Below are positions 47,476 through 56,847 of a DNA stretch of 64,000 bases, in pieces. The notes under the pieces are model-generated. The model was given only the letters and a program-made list of their open reading frames with translations, did no database searches and was not told the origin of the DNA. The stretch is from Rhodobacter capsulatus (GTDB taxonomy: Bacteria; Pseudomonadota; Alphaproteobacteria; Rhodobacterales; Rhodobacteraceae), in NCBI RefSeq assembly GCF_005144475.1, contig NZ_SWJZ01000050.1:1-64000 (forward strand). Reading direction: 5' to 3'. The translations under genes and the position numbers were made by a program. Each line of letters starts with the position of its first letter. Positions within the stretch are counted from its first letter, which is position 1.

Positions 47476-48741
47476 ATGACCGACGCAACCGCTGACCTTT
47501 CCCATGCGCCTCTGACCACCGCCGACGGCCGCCCGCTCAAGGCGGCGCTGGCCGAATCCCTGGCCGTGCGCCGCCGCCGTGCCTTCCTGCTCGTTGCGCC
47601 GCTCTTTCTGTTCATCCTGATCAGCTTCATCGTGCCGATCGGACAGATGCTGTTCAAATCCGTCTACAATGACGGCTTTTCCGCCAATGTCCCCGCGCTG
47701 AGCGCCTGGTTCGACGCCCATCCGCCCGGCAGCGCCATCGACGAGACCGCCTATGCCGCGCTGCAGGCCGATCTGGTCGAGATGAAGCGCACCAAGACCG
47801 CGGGCGTCGCGGGCACCCGGATCAATTACGACGTCGCCGGGACGCGCTCGCTCTTCACCGCGGGGGCGCGCGGCGCCGACAAGATGAAGCCGCCCTACAA
47901 GGAGGCCTTCCTCAAGCTGGACAAGAAATGGGCCGATCCGAATGTCTGGCGCGCGATGCGCTCGGCCGCCTCGCCCTTCACGATGGATTTCTATCTGGCC
48001 GCGAACGATCTCAAGCGCGACGAGGCGGGCGCGATCGTCGCGGTCCCCGAGGGGCAGGCGGTCTACAAGAAGCTGATGCTGCGCACGCTGACGCTGTCTT
48101 TGGAAATCACCGCGATCTGCCTTTTGATCGGCTTTCCGATCGCCCATCTGCTGGCCACCCTGCCGATGCGCAAGGCGATGCTGTTGATGATCTTCGTGCT
48201 CTTGCCGTTCTGGACCTCGCTTCTGGTGCGCACGACCGCCTGGATGGTGCTGTTGCAGCAACAGGGCGTGCTGAACGATCTGCTGGTCTGGCTGGGCGTG
48301 ATCGATGACAAGGGCCGCATCCAGATGATCTACAACGAGATGGGGACGATCATCGCGATGACCCATATCCTGTTGCCCTTCACCATCCTGCCGCTTTATT
48401 CGGTGATGAAGACGATCCCGCCCAGCTATGTCCGCGCCGCCCGGTCGCTGGGGGCGACCTCGTGGACCGCCTTCCGCCGGGTCTATCTGCCGCAGACGCT
48501 GCCGGGCGTGGGGGCAGGGGGGCTTTTGGTCTTCATCCTGGCGATGGGCTATTACATCACCCCGGCGCTGGTCGGCGGGGCGGACGGTCAGATGATCTCG
48601 AACCTGATCGCCTTCCACATGCAGAAATCGCTGAACTGGTCGCTGGCCGCCGCCTTGGCCGCGCAGCTGCTGATCGTCGTGCTGATCTTCTTCTGGATCT
48701 ACGACCGCATCGTCGGCATCGACAAGATGAAGCTCGGCTGA
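47476..48741 (+). CDS. Polyamine-type ABC transporter permease (PotB-like)
   Basis: 421 residues. After an N-terminal cytoplasmic tail and first membrane helix (AFLLVAPLFLFILISFIVPIG) comes a large periplasmic insert (about 70-190), then the permease core with the EAA-type loop (VRAARSLGATSWTAFRRVYLPQTLPG). Longer than the E. coli PotB because of the insert. Third gene of the operon. Confidence 0.93.
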   Translation: MTDATADLSHAPLTTADGRPLKAALAESLAVRRRRAFLLVAPLFLFILISFIVPIGQMLFKSVYNDGFSANVPALSAWFDAHPPGSAIDETAYAALQADLVEMKRTKTAGVAGTRINYDVAGTRSLFTAGARGADKMKPPYKEAFLKLDKKWADPNVWRAMRSAASPFTMDFYLAANDLKRDEAGAIVAVPEGQAVYKKLMLRTLTLSLEITAICLLIGFPIAHLLATLPMRKAMLLMIFVLLPFWTSLLVRTTAWMVLLQQQGVLNDLLVWLGVIDDKGRIQMIYNEMGTIIAMTHILLPFTILPLYSVMKTIPPSYVRAARSLGATSWTAFRRVYLPQTLPGVGAGGLLVFILAMGYYITPALVGGADGQMISNLIAFHMQKSLNWSLAAALAAQLLIVVLIFFWIYDRIVGIDKMKLG

Positions 48742-48753
48742 GAGGACGCACCC

Positions 48754-49707
48754 ATGGCCCTTCCCGTCTACGCAAGCCCGCTCGAAAAGCTGTGGCACTA
48801 CACCTATCTGGTGCTTTGCGCGCTGATCCTTCTGTTCCTGATCGCGCCGATCATCATCGTGATCCCGCTGTCGTTCAACGCCGAGCCCTATTTCACCTTC
48901 ACCGAGAAGATGATGACGCTCGACCCCGCGGGCTATTCGCTGCGCTGGTATGACAGCCTGATCACCTTCGGGATGCAGAACCCCGAGGCGCCGCGCGACA
49001 TGGCCTTCTGGTGGGATTTCTGGCAGAATGCGACCTGGGTGCAGGTGACGAAACATTCGGTGATCATCGGGGTGTTCGCCACGCTGATCTCGGCCGGGCT
49101 TGGCACCATCGCGGCGCTGGGCCTGACGCGGCCCGAAATGCCCTGGCGCAAGCAGATCACCGCCGTCCTGATCTCGCCGATGATCGTGCCGATAATCATC
49201 TCGGCCACCGGCATGTTCTTCTTCTACTCCGGGCAATGGGTGCCGGGGATCGATGCGCAGGGCCGGTTCGAATGGGGCCGTCTGGCGGGCACCTATCCGG
49301 GCATCATCCTCGCCCATGCGGCGCTGGGCATTCCCTTCGTGATCATCACGGTGACGGCGACGCTCTCGGGCTTCGATCAGTCGCTGGTGCGGGCGGCGGC
49401 CTCGCTGGGCGCCAATCCGCGCACGGCCTTCTTTCGGGTGCAGATGCCGCTGATCATGCCGGGCGTGGTTTCGGGCGGGCTTTTCGCCTTCGTCACCTCG
49501 TTCGACGAGGTGGTGGCGGTGCTCTTCATCGCGGCGAACGATCAGCAGACGATCCCGCGGCAGATGTGGAACGGCATCCGCGAACAGATCAGCCCGGCGA
49601 TCCTGGCGGTGGCGACGCTGCTGGTGATCATCTCGGTGGCGCTTCTGACGGTGGTGGAACTGCTGCGCCGCCGCTCGGAACGGCTGCGCGGCGTGAGCCC
49701 GGCCTGA
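48754..49707 (+). CDS. Polyamine-type ABC transporter permease (PotC-like)
   Basis: 317 residues, six membrane helices, EAA loop VRAAASLGANPRTAFFRVQMPLIMPG. Starts 12 bases after the previous permease. Last gene of the operon, followed by a terminator. Confidence 0.94.
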   Translation: MALPVYASPLEKLWHYTYLVLCALILLFLIAPIIIVIPLSFNAEPYFTFTEKMMTLDPAGYSLRWYDSLITFGMQNPEAPRDMAFWWDFWQNATWVQVTKHSVIIGVFATLISAGLGTIAALGLTRPEMPWRKQITAVLISPMIVPIIISATGMFFFYSGQWVPGIDAQGRFEWGRLAGTYPGIILAHAALGIPFVIITVTATLSGFDQSLVRAAASLGANPRTAFFRVQMPLIMPGVVSGGLFAFVTSFDEVVAVLFIAANDQQTIPRQMWNGIREQISPAILAVATLLVIISVALLTVVELLRRRSERLRGVSPA

Positions 49708-49736
49708 CACGGCCTGCCAGATCCGAACCGCAGAAA

Positions 49737-49762
49737 AGGGGGGCTGTCTGCCCCCCTCTTTT
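49737..49762 (+). terminator. Terminator of the polyamine-type transporter operon
   Basis: 8-bp stem 49737-49744/49750-49757 with a 5-base loop followed by CTTTT. Lies 30 bases after the last permease stop. Confidence 0.8.
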
Positions 49763-49777
49763 GCTGCGCAAAATTCA

Positions 49778-49900
49778 CCCCCCGAGGATATTTGCGCCAA
49801 GGTGAAACCAGAAGGGCAAGGGGCCGCGCCTCCCCTTTCACCTTGGTGCAAATATCCCGGGGGGAGTCCCGCAGGGACGGGGGGCAGCGCCCCCCCCTTG
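49778..49900. repeat. Inverted pair of the dispersed intergenic repeat
   Basis: Two facing copies, 49778-49807 and 49836-49864, then a GGGGGGCAGCGCCCCCC-type hairpin. Arms match closely but, unlike the pair at 32530-32601, carry differences in the G-run and around CGCC/TGCA. It lies between the convergent transporter operon and the AEC permease gene. Confidence 0.75.
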
Positions 49901-49912
49901 GTTTGCGGCGGC

Positions 49913-50863
49913 TTACGGCAGGATCGCGAGCCAGACCCAGATCGACAGGATCGAGAGCGCGGTGGCAATCAGCACGCTTGAGGCCGCCACCCGCTGCGCC
50001 GTGCCGTAAAGGTTGGCGAACAGATAGGCGTTGACGCCCGGCGCCATCGCCGCCGTCAGCACCGCCGAGCGCAGGCCCGCCGTCGGCACGTCGAAGACGA
50101 AATGCGCGAGGCTGTAGGCGATGCCCGGATGAACGATCAGCGAAAGCCCCGTGACCATGGCGATGGCGCGGCCGTCGCCCTCGGGGCGGTAGCGCAGCAG
50201 CACCCCGCCCAGACCGAAGAGCGCCGCGGGCAGCGCGGCCTTGGCGATCATGTCCATCGCCGCCATCAGGGGCCCGGGCACCGGCTGACCGCTCAGCGCC
50301 GAAAAGGCCTGCAGCGCGAAGCCGCAAAGGATCCCGATCACCAGCGGCGTGCGCAGGATGCCCGTCAGCGCGTTCCACCCCACGCGCGAGAGCCCCGCGC
50401 CGGTGCCGTGGCTGCGCACCCATTCCATCGCCACGATGCCCACCGTGTAGAAGAAGGGCGAGTGAAACGAGATGATCGCGAAATTGCCCGCCAGCGCGTC
50501 GGGGCCATAGGCGCGTTCGGTGATCGGCACGCCCAGAAGCAGCGAATTCGAAAACATCGCCGCAAAGCCGATCGCCACCGCATCGGGGCCGGTGCGGCCC
50601 AGCCAGAGCCGCGCCGCAAGGCTGCCGATCGCAAAGCAGGCCAGCGCGCCCGTGTAGAACGAGATCATCGGCCCGGGGTCGTAGCTGGCGGAGAGATCGA
50701 GCGTCGCGATCGAGCGCGCCAACAGCACCGGCACGGCGAAATTCTGTGCGAAGCGCATCAGCCCCTCGACCGCGGCGGCGTTGAAAAGCCCTTTCCACGC
50801 AACCACATAGCCAAAGCCGATCACCAGAAAGACCGGCAGGATGACGTCGATCAGCGTGCTCAT
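49913..50863 (-). CDS. AEC-family (auxin efflux carrier-like) transporter
   Basis: 316 residues with about ten hydrophobic segments in the AEC pattern (start LIDVILPVFLVIGFGYVVAW; FSNSLLLGVPITERAYGPDAL). Exports or imports organic acids in characterised members; substrate unknown here. Its start overlaps the stop of the upstream MBL gene (ATGA), so it is co-translated in the minus-strand run. Confidence 0.88.
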   Translation of the reverse strand: MSTLIDVILPVFLVIGFGYVVAWKGLFNAAAVEGLMRFAQNFAVPVLLARSIATLDLSASYDPGPMISFYTGALACFAIGSLAARLWLGRTGPDAVAIGFAAMFSNSLLLGVPITERAYGPDALAGNFAIISFHSPFFYTVGIVAMEWVRSHGTGAGLSRVGWNALTGILRTPLVIGILCGFALQAFSALSGQPVPGPLMAAMDMIAKAALPAALFGLGGVLLRYRPEGDGRAIAMVTGLSLIVHPGIAYSLAHFVFDVPTAGLRSAVLTAAMAPGVNAYLFANLYGTAQRVAASSVLIATALSILSIWVWLAILP

Positions 50864-51663
50864 GCGGCGGGAAGGTCCAGCACCATCCCGTCATAGGCGG
50901 CGCGGACATGGGCGGGGGTCTCGCGCTCCACATCCGAATGATCAAGGTCGATATGCATGTTGGTCAGCACCGCTTCCCTTGGCGCCGCCCGGGCGATCCA
51001 GTCGAGCGACAGCGCCAGATGCGCGTGGCTCGGATGCGGCTTGCGGCGCAGCGCATCGAGTACCCAGATGTCGAGGCCCTGCAGCACCGGCCAGGCCGCC
51101 TCGGGGATGGCCGAGACATCGGGCAGATAAGCCAGCCCGCCGATGCGAAAGCCCAGCGCCGGGATATTGCCATGCGCGACGCGGAAGGGGGTCAGCCGCA
51201 CCGGCCCGCCCGCCCCCGTCACGCTGAAGGGGCCGTCGATCGTCTGCAGATCGCAAATCGGCGGATAATCGCTGCCCGCGGGCTGCACGAACGCATAGCC
51301 GAAGCGGTTGATCAGCGCCTCGGTCGTCGGTGCATCGGCCCAGACCGGCAGCCGCGCATGCATGTTGAAGGTGATCTGCCGGATGTCATCGAGCCCGTGC
51401 ATGTGATCGGCATGCGGATGGGTGAAGGCCACGGCATCCAGCGTCGCCACCTCGGCGCGCAGCAGTTGCTCGCGCAGGTCGGGCGAGGTGTCGATGAGGA
51501 CGCGGGTGATGCCCGCGGCACCGATCCGCTCGATCAGCATCGAGCAGCGGGTGCGGCGGTTTTTCGGGTTCGCCGGATCGCATTCGCCCCAATGGCCGCC
51601 GATGCGCGGCACGCCGCCCGAGGAGCCGCAGCCAAGGATGGTGAAGCGCAGCCGGTCAGCCAT
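50860..51663 (-). CDS. PhnP-like metallo-beta-lactamase-fold phosphodiesterase
   Basis: 267 residues. Opens GCGSSGGVPRIGGHWGECDP, typical of PhnP-type cyclic phosphodiesterases, then the metal motif THPHADHMHGLDDIR (HxHxDH) and further His ligands. It probably hydrolyses a cyclic phosphate or nucleotide; relation to the phosphonate genes at the other end of the window is not shown. It overlaps the TatD gene by 8 bases. Confidence 0.85.
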   Translation of the reverse strand: MADRLRFTILGCGSSGGVPRIGGHWGECDPANPKNRRTRCSMLIERIGAAGITRVLIDTSPDLREQLLRAEVATLDAVAFTHPHADHMHGLDDIRQITFNMHARLPVWADAPTTEALINRFGYAFVQPAGSDYPPICDLQTIDGPFSVTGAGGPVRLTPFRVAHGNIPALGFRIGGLAYLPDVSAIPEAAWPVLQGLDIWVLDALRRKPHPSHAHLALSLDWIARAAPREAVLTNMHIDLDHSDVERETPAHVRAAYDGMVLDLPAA

Positions 51664-52453
51664 GGCGGGCCTTTGCGAAAAGACGGTCGAAATTCGCGGT
51701 CGTGGCGGCGGCGAAATCGGGCAGGCTCAGCCCGAAGACCTCGGCGCCGATCCTCGCGGTATGGGCGGTATAGGCGGGCTCGTTGCGGCGGCCCCGGAAG
51801 GGCGGCGGGGCAAGATAGGGCGCGTCGGTTTCCAAGAGGATCCGGTCCAAGGGCGCGGTCTTGAAGATGTCGCGGATCTCTTGCGATTTCGGGAAGGTGG
51901 CGACGCCGGACATGGAAAGATAGCAGCCGAGTTCGAGCGTCACCCGCGCCAGCTCCGGCCCGGAGGAAAAGCAATGCATCACGCAGCCAAAAGGCTGGCG
52001 CGCCATCGCCTCGGTCAGGATCGCGGCCATGTCGTCATCGGCGGCGCGGGAATGGATGATCAGCGGCAGGCCGGTTTCCTGCGCCGCCTCGATATGCAGC
52101 CGCAGCGAAACCTTTTGAATTTCAGCGCTTTCGGCGGTGTAGTGATAGTCGAGCCCGGTCTCGCCGATCCCCACAAATTTCGGATGCGCGGCAAGCGCGA
52201 CCAGCTCCTCGAGCGTGGCGAGGGGTTCCTCGGCGGCGCTCATCGGATGGGTGCCCGCGGCCCAGAACACGCCCTCATGCGCCTCGGCAATCGCGCGCAC
52301 CTGCGGCACGCTGCGCAGGCGGGTACAGATCGTCACCATCCGCGTCACCCCGGCGGCACGGGCGCGGGCGACGACCTCGGGCAGTTCCTCGGCAAAGTCG
52401 GGGAAATCGAGGTGACAATGGCTGTCGACAAGAAGCGGAAGCGGCGCGGTCAA
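51656..52453 (-). CDS. TatD-family metal-dependent deoxyribonuclease
   Basis: 265 residues. TIM-barrel hydrolase with VDSHCHLDFP, IGETGLDYHY, MHCFSSG and ETDAPYLAPPPFRG, all TatD landmarks. The start is probably TTG at 52453, with AGGAGAG upstream; the frame is open further 5' but overlaps holB and reads as shadow. It lies 16 bases after holB. Confidence 0.92.
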   Translation of the reverse strand: MTAPLPLLVDSHCHLDFPDFAEELPEVVARARAAGVTRMVTICTRLRSVPQVRAIAEAHEGVFWAAGTHPMSAAEEPLATLEELVALAAHPKFVGIGETGLDYHYTAESAEIQKVSLRLHIEAAQETGLPLIIHSRAADDDMAAILTEAMARQPFGCVMHCFSSGPELARVTLELGCYLSMSGVATFPKSQEIRDIFKTAPLDRILLETDAPYLAPPPFRGRRNEPAYTAHTARIGAEVFGLSLPDFAAATTANFDRLFAKARHG

Positions 52454-52469
52454 GGGACTCTCCTGCCGC

Positions 52470-53579
52470 CTAGGGCGCGGCGTTGATGGCAAGAACCATA
52501 TCCATGACCAGCGTCGCCGGGTCAAGGTTGACCGCCTTGCCATGCCGCGCCCGCGCGCCCAGATCCTGATGCAGCCCGGCCCATTTCTGCGCCGCCGCGC
52601 CATCGGGGCAGAGCCGGGTGAGCAACGCCGCCTCGCCCGGGGCGGCCTCGGGTTGCGGCGCCCCGGTCAGGCCCGCACGGGCAAGGCGGGCCAGAAACAG
52701 GTCCATCAGGCCGAGCATCAGATCAAACCGCGCCTCGTTGCCACGCCCGGTCATCCCCTCGGCCAGGGCCCAGGCCTTTTGCCGGTCGATCCGCGGCAGG
52801 CCACTCATCAGCCCGACGAGCGCGCGATAGGCGTCGAGCCCGTCGAGATTGATCAGCCGGATCGCCTCGCCGACCGAGCCGCCGGCAAGGGCCGAGAGGG
52901 CGAGGGTGTCTTCGGTTTCCGCACCGGCCCCCGCCAAGGCCTGCGCCAGATCCTCGGGGGCAAGTGCCGCCAGCCGCAATTCGCGGCAGCGCGAGCGGAT
53001 GGTGGGCAAAAGCCGCGCCGGTTGATGCGTGACCAGAAGGAAGGTGACCAAGGGCGGCGGCTCTTCGAGCAGTTTCAACAGCGCATTCGCCCCGGCCGTG
53101 GCGAGTTCGTCGGCCGCATCCACGATCACCACGCGCCGCCCGCCGTCCGCCGCAGACAGATGCAGGAACGAGGTCAGCTTGCGCACCTCGACCACGCGGA
53201 TGTCTTCGGAGAGCGCGGTTTCCTTGTCATTCGGCCCACGTTTGAGGTGGAACAGCCGCGGCTCTGCCCCCGCCAGAATCCGGCGGCAGACCGGGTGATC
53301 GGGGTCAGACTCCAGACTGCGCGCCGGCTCGGGGGCGCCGAAGAGCCCGCCGCCATCGTCGAGCGGCTGGCTCAGCAAGAACCGCGCAAGGCGCCAGGCC
53401 AGCGTCGCCTTGCCGACGCCGCGCGGGCCGGTCATCATCCAGGCGTGATGCAGCCGATGCGAGGTGAAAGCGCTCAGGAAATCCGCCTCGGCCTTGTCCT
53501 GGCCGTAAAGATGCAGGGTCTGGCGCGGATGGGGGGCGCCCTCGACCTGGGTCGGATCGGGAAGCTCGTCGCGGCTCAT
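52470..53579 (-). CDS. holB: DNA polymerase III subunit delta'
   Basis: 369 residues. Clamp-loader AAA+ subunit: MTGPRGVGKATLAWRLARF (P-loop variant), VVIVDAADELATAGANALLKLLEEPP and the sensor-1 region LVTHQPARLLPTIRSRCREL. The start overlaps the tmk stop (ATGA). Confidence 0.93.
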   Translation of the reverse strand: MSRDELPDPTQVEGAPHPRQTLHLYGQDKAEADFLSAFTSHRLHHAWMMTGPRGVGKATLAWRLARFLLSQPLDDGGGLFGAPEPARSLESDPDHPVCRRILAGAEPRLFHLKRGPNDKETALSEDIRVVEVRKLTSFLHLSAADGGRRVVIVDAADELATAGANALLKLLEEPPPLVTFLLVTHQPARLLPTIRSRCRELRLAALAPEDLAQALAGAGAETEDTLALSALAGGSVGEAIRLINLDGLDAYRALVGLMSGLPRIDRQKAWALAEGMTGRGNEARFDLMLGLMDLFLARLARAGLTGAPQPEAAPGEAALLTRLCPDGAAAQKWAGLHQDLGARARHGKAVNLDPATLVMDMVLAINAAP

Positions 53580-54196
53580 GCGCGGGCCCGAAGCGCGGCA
53601 AGGGTAAGGGCCAGAACCTCGGCGGCGACGGCACCGGGCGCATGATCGCCTTCGATCACCTTGAAACGGCTGGAAAATTCCTGCGCAAGGGTCAGAAAAC
53701 CGTCGCGCATCCGGGCCTGCATCGCCAGCCCCATATCCTCGAAACGTTCCTCATGGCCGCGCCGCCCCTTGGCGCGGGCAAGGCCCACTTCGGGATCGAT
53801 GTCGATCAGGAAGGTCAGGTCCGGCTCGCGCCCGATCATCAGCCGGTGCAGATCATCGACGAGCCCGCGCAGATCGCCGCGCGACAGCCCCTGATACATC
53901 CGCGTGCTGTCGGCGAAACGGTCGCAAATGACCACCTTGCCCGCAGCCAGCGCCGGGGTGATCGTGCGTTCCAGATGGTCGCGCCGCGCCGCGGTAAAGA
54001 GCAGGATCTCGGTCTTCGCCGACCACCGGTCGGGATCGCCCTGCAGCACGAGGGCGCGGATTTCCTCGGCCCCCGGGCTGCCGCCCGGCTCGCGTGTGCA
54101 AAGGACATCGCGGCCAAGCCCGGTCAGCGCCTCGGCCAAAAGCCGCGCCTGGGTGGATTTGCCCGAGCCGTCGATGCCCTCGAAGGTGATGAACAT
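53576..54196 (-). CDS. tmk: Thymidylate kinase
   Basis: 206 residues. P-loop GIDGSGKSTQ, the CTREPGG motif, VICDRFADST and a short lid. Phosphorylates dTMP to dTDP. tmk and holB overlap by 4 bases, a common pairing. Confidence 0.97.
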   Translation of the reverse strand: MFITFEGIDGSGKSTQARLLAEALTGLGRDVLCTREPGGSPGAEEIRALVLQGDPDRWSAKTEILLFTAARRDHLERTITPALAAGKVVICDRFADSTRMYQGLSRGDLRGLVDDLHRLMIGREPDLTFLIDIDPEVGLARAKGRRGHEERFEDMGLAMQARMRDGFLTLAQEFSSRFKVIEGDHAPGAVAAEVLALTLAALRARA

Positions 54197-54200
54197 CGGC

Positions 54201-55361
54201 TCAGCCGGCCACCATCTGGCGGGTCTGCGTCAACAACCGGCTGGCCGCCGCGGCGAAGCGGACGAAGAAACCGCCCTCGGCCACGTCGGCTTCCGCCACC
54301 AGCGGCACCGTGCGCAGGCCCAGCCCCGGCACGGTGATTTCCAGCCGCCCAAGCTCGGTCCCCGCCGTCACCGGCGCGGTGACCGGGCCGTCAAAGACCG
54401 CCTCGGCCTTCACCCCCTCGGCCGCGCCCGCCGGGATCAGCATCGCGACATCGGCCGCAGGGACCAGCCCGACGCGGTCGTCGGTGCCCAGCCAGACCGG
54501 CGCCTCGGCCAGCCGCGTGCCCTTTTGCGCCACCGTCTTCATCACGAATTGCCGAAACGCCCAGTTCGCCACCGCTTCGGCTTCGGACGCCCGGTCGGCC
54601 TCCGACGCCAGCCCCGAGATCACGAAGACGATGCGCCGATCGCCCATCACCGCCGAGCCGACAAGGCCATAGCCCGCCTCTTCGGTGTGGCCGGTCTTCA
54701 GCCCGTCGGCATGCCAGTCGGCGGCGGCGATCTTCAACAGCGGGTTGCGGTTGTGGGCATTGGCCGGGGCGCGGTTCTTGTAGTTGAACTGGGTTTCCGA
54801 AAACAGCGGGTAATATTGCGGGAATTGCGTGATCAGCCGCACCGCCAGAATGCCCAGATCATGCATCGACATGCGCTGATCGGGATGCGGCCAGCCCGAA
54901 GCATTGGCAAAGGTCGAGCGCGTCATGCCCAGCATCTTCGCCCGTTCGGTCATCGCCGCGGCAAAGGCGCCTTCCGAGCCCGCCAGCCCCTCGGCCACGA
55001 CGACGCAGGCGTCATTGCCCGAATTGATCACCACGCCCTGCATCAGCTCGCGCACGCTCGGCCGGTCCATCTCGTTGAGGAACATCGTCGAGCCGCCCAT
55101 CTGCTTGGCCTTGGTCGAGACGGCAAAGGTGGTGTCCAGCGTCACCCGCCCCTCGGACAGCGCCTCGAACAGCATGTTCAGCGTCATCAGCTTCGACATC
55201 GAGGCGGGCGGCACCGCGATACCGGCGTCCTTCTCCAAAAGCACCGTCTGTGTCGTCAGATCATAGACCCAGGCGGTGCGGGCGCGGGTGTCGAAGGCCG
55301 CGGCGGGCAGGGCGGTCAGCGCCGCAAGCGCGGCAAGGGCAAGCAGTCGAAGGGGCGACAT
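54201..55361 (-). CDS. D-alanyl-D-alanine carboxypeptidase (DacA/DacC-type PBP)
   Basis: 386 residues. Signal peptide (RLLALAALAALTALPAAA), then the penicillin-binding SxxK in SMSKLMT, SGN in VINSGNDACVV and KTG in LKTGHTEEAGY. C-terminal beta-rich PBP5 domain. It trims peptidoglycan stems in the periplasm. The start at 55361 gives a proper signal sequence. It lies 4 bases upstream of tmk. Confidence 0.93.
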   Translation of the reverse strand: MSPLRLLALAALAALTALPAAAFDTRARTAWVYDLTTQTVLLEKDAGIAVPPASMSKLMTLNMLFEALSEGRVTLDTTFAVSTKAKQMGGSTMFLNEMDRPSVRELMQGVVINSGNDACVVVAEGLAGSEGAFAAAMTERAKMLGMTRSTFANASGWPHPDQRMSMHDLGILAVRLITQFPQYYPLFSETQFNYKNRAPANAHNRNPLLKIAAADWHADGLKTGHTEEAGYGLVGSAVMGDRRIVFVISGLASEADRASEAEAVANWAFRQFVMKTVAQKGTRLAEAPVWLGTDDRVGLVPAADVAMLIPAGAAEGVKAEAVFDGPVTAPVTAGTELGRLEITVPGLGLRTVPLVAEADVAEGGFFVRFAAAASRLLTQTRQMVAG

Positions 55362-55374
55362 GGCGGTTGCGTCC

Positions 55375-56274
55375 TTATCTTGAGACGGCATAGGCGTCGG
55401 GGAAGCCGAGGCCCTTGATCTTGGCAAGCAGCGCGGCCTTGTCGGCGGCCGATCCGGTCGTTCCGGCGACCACGCGCCAGAAGGTCTTGCCCTTGGCGGT
55501 CTCGGTGCGGATCGTGCTGGCGATGCCCGATTTCTTCAGCTGGTCGGCGGCGCGTTTGGCATTCGCCTCCTGCGAGAAGATGCCGATCTGCACGAAGCCC
55601 TTGCCCGCCGCGGCGGGCTTGGCCGGGGTTGCGGCGGGTTTTTGCGGCGCGGGCGCGGTCGCGGCGATGGCAGCGCCTGCCGCGGCGGCGATCTCGGCAC
55701 CCGGTTTGCCCGCGCCCTTCGGCGGCGTGGCCGCGGGTTTCGCGCCCGGTCGCGGCGGCGCGCTGGCCAGCGGCGTCGCGGCGATATCCTCGGCCGGGGG
55801 CAGGGCGTCCTTGACCGGGGCGGCGGTGGCGGCCGGATCGGCCTGTTCCTCGCGACGCAGCGCCACGACCGAGAGCTTCGTCGGCGCCCCCGCCAGCATG
55901 TCCAGCGCCGCGGCGGCATCCGAGGAGACCTGCAGCTTCGGCCCCGGGTTTTCGCGCTCGCGGCGGAACAGCGCGCCGATGACGAACTTGCCATTGGCCG
56001 GGTTGCGGATGATCACCCGTTCGGGGTCTTTCACCGTCGGATGCGCAACCCAGACCCCGCCAAGCGAGGGACGCCCGTCCCAAAGCCCCGCATCATTGGC
56101 GGAAAACACCTCGGGGGCTTCGACATCGCGCTCGACGATGCGGGCCGAGGTGGCGGCGGGTGTCGCGCCGTCTTTCGGGGCTTCGGCCGGGTCGGCGCCG
56201 TCCCCCGTCAATTGGCATCCTGCCATCGTCAGCGCCGCTCCCAGCGCCAAGACCCACCGCATCGATCCTGTCAT
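55375..56274 (-). CDS. SPOR-domain lipoprotein
   Basis: 299 residues. A lipoprotein signal (ALGAALTMAGC, lipobox Cys) is followed by a central region, a Pro/Ala-rich linker (about 150-220) and a C-terminal SPOR domain (GKGFVQIGIFSQEANAKRAADQL, WRVVAGTTGSAADKAALLAKIKGLGF) that binds denuded septal peptidoglycan. The RlpA-type catalytic domain is not seen. Located directly before the carboxypeptidase gene, fitting a wall-remodelling role. Confidence 0.85.
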   Translation of the reverse strand: MTGSMRWVLALGAALTMAGCQLTGDGADPAEAPKDGATPAATSARIVERDVEAPEVFSANDAGLWDGRPSLGGVWVAHPTVKDPERVIIRNPANGKFVIGALFRRERENPGPKLQVSSDAAAALDMLAGAPTKLSVVALRREEQADPAATAAPVKDALPPAEDIAATPLASAPPRPGAKPAATPPKGAGKPGAEIAAAAGAAIAATAPAPQKPAATPAKPAAAGKGFVQIGIFSQEANAKRAADQLKKSGIASTIRTETAKGKTFWRVVAGTTGSAADKAALLAKIKGLGFPDAYAVSR

Positions 56275-56529
56275 GCCCGTCTGCCCCTGCCCGTTCGTTC
56301 CGCCAGTCCCGACCGCAGGCCGTCTCGGCCCGTCGTCCGGCCTCGGCCGTTGTTGCCGCAGCCCCTTGGCGGGACCGTCCCAAACCGGGGTCAGGCGCCG
56401 CCGCCCCGGCGTTTCGCACCGACTGTAGCGGGTTCGTCGCGGCAAGAAAAGCGCGTGCGGGCGGCGGCTGCGGATTTCATCGGCCGGATGCTTTCAGAAT
56501 CGCGTGAGAGCGGTTAGGGCAGGGGCGAA

Positions 56530-56619
56530 GGAAGTGTGGCCGAGTGGTTTAAGGCTCTGGTCTTGAAAACCAGCGAGGGGGAGACCCCTCCGTGGGTTCG
56601 AATCCCACCGCTTCCGCCA
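56530..56619 (+). tRNA. tRNA-Ser (UGA)
   Basis: 90 nt with encoded CCA. Acceptor GGAAGTG/CGCTTCC with one G-T pair, long class II variable arm, anticodon stem CTGGT/ACCAG with loop CTTGAAA, anticodon TGA. Its 3' end borders the decayed integrase region, so it is a probable attB site. Confidence 0.97.
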
Positions 56620-56682
56620 ATTCCTAGTGTTTCAATATAATCATTAAGAATCAAAGGCATAGGCCGATCCGCCTTGGCGTTC

Positions 56683-56715
56683 CCACACATGTTTTCCACA
56701 CATGTTTTCCACACA
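56683..56715 (+). repeat. 13-bp tandem repeat, 2.5 copies
   Basis: The unit CCACACATGTTTT repeats twice, followed by a 7-base partial copy. It lies between the tRNA-Ser 3' end and the integrase remnant, where arm-type recombinase or excisionase sites are often found. AT-rich relative to the genome. Confidence 0.6.
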
Positions 56716-56847
56716 GGCGATCTGCAGATGCGACTTGGTTTGAACGTCGAATCGGCGCTGGCGTACTGGTTTGTAGCGCGCCACGAATTTTTGCAGTGCG
56801 TGACACCCGAATTTGCAGCAGACGCGTTTACGTGAAACAGCCCATCT

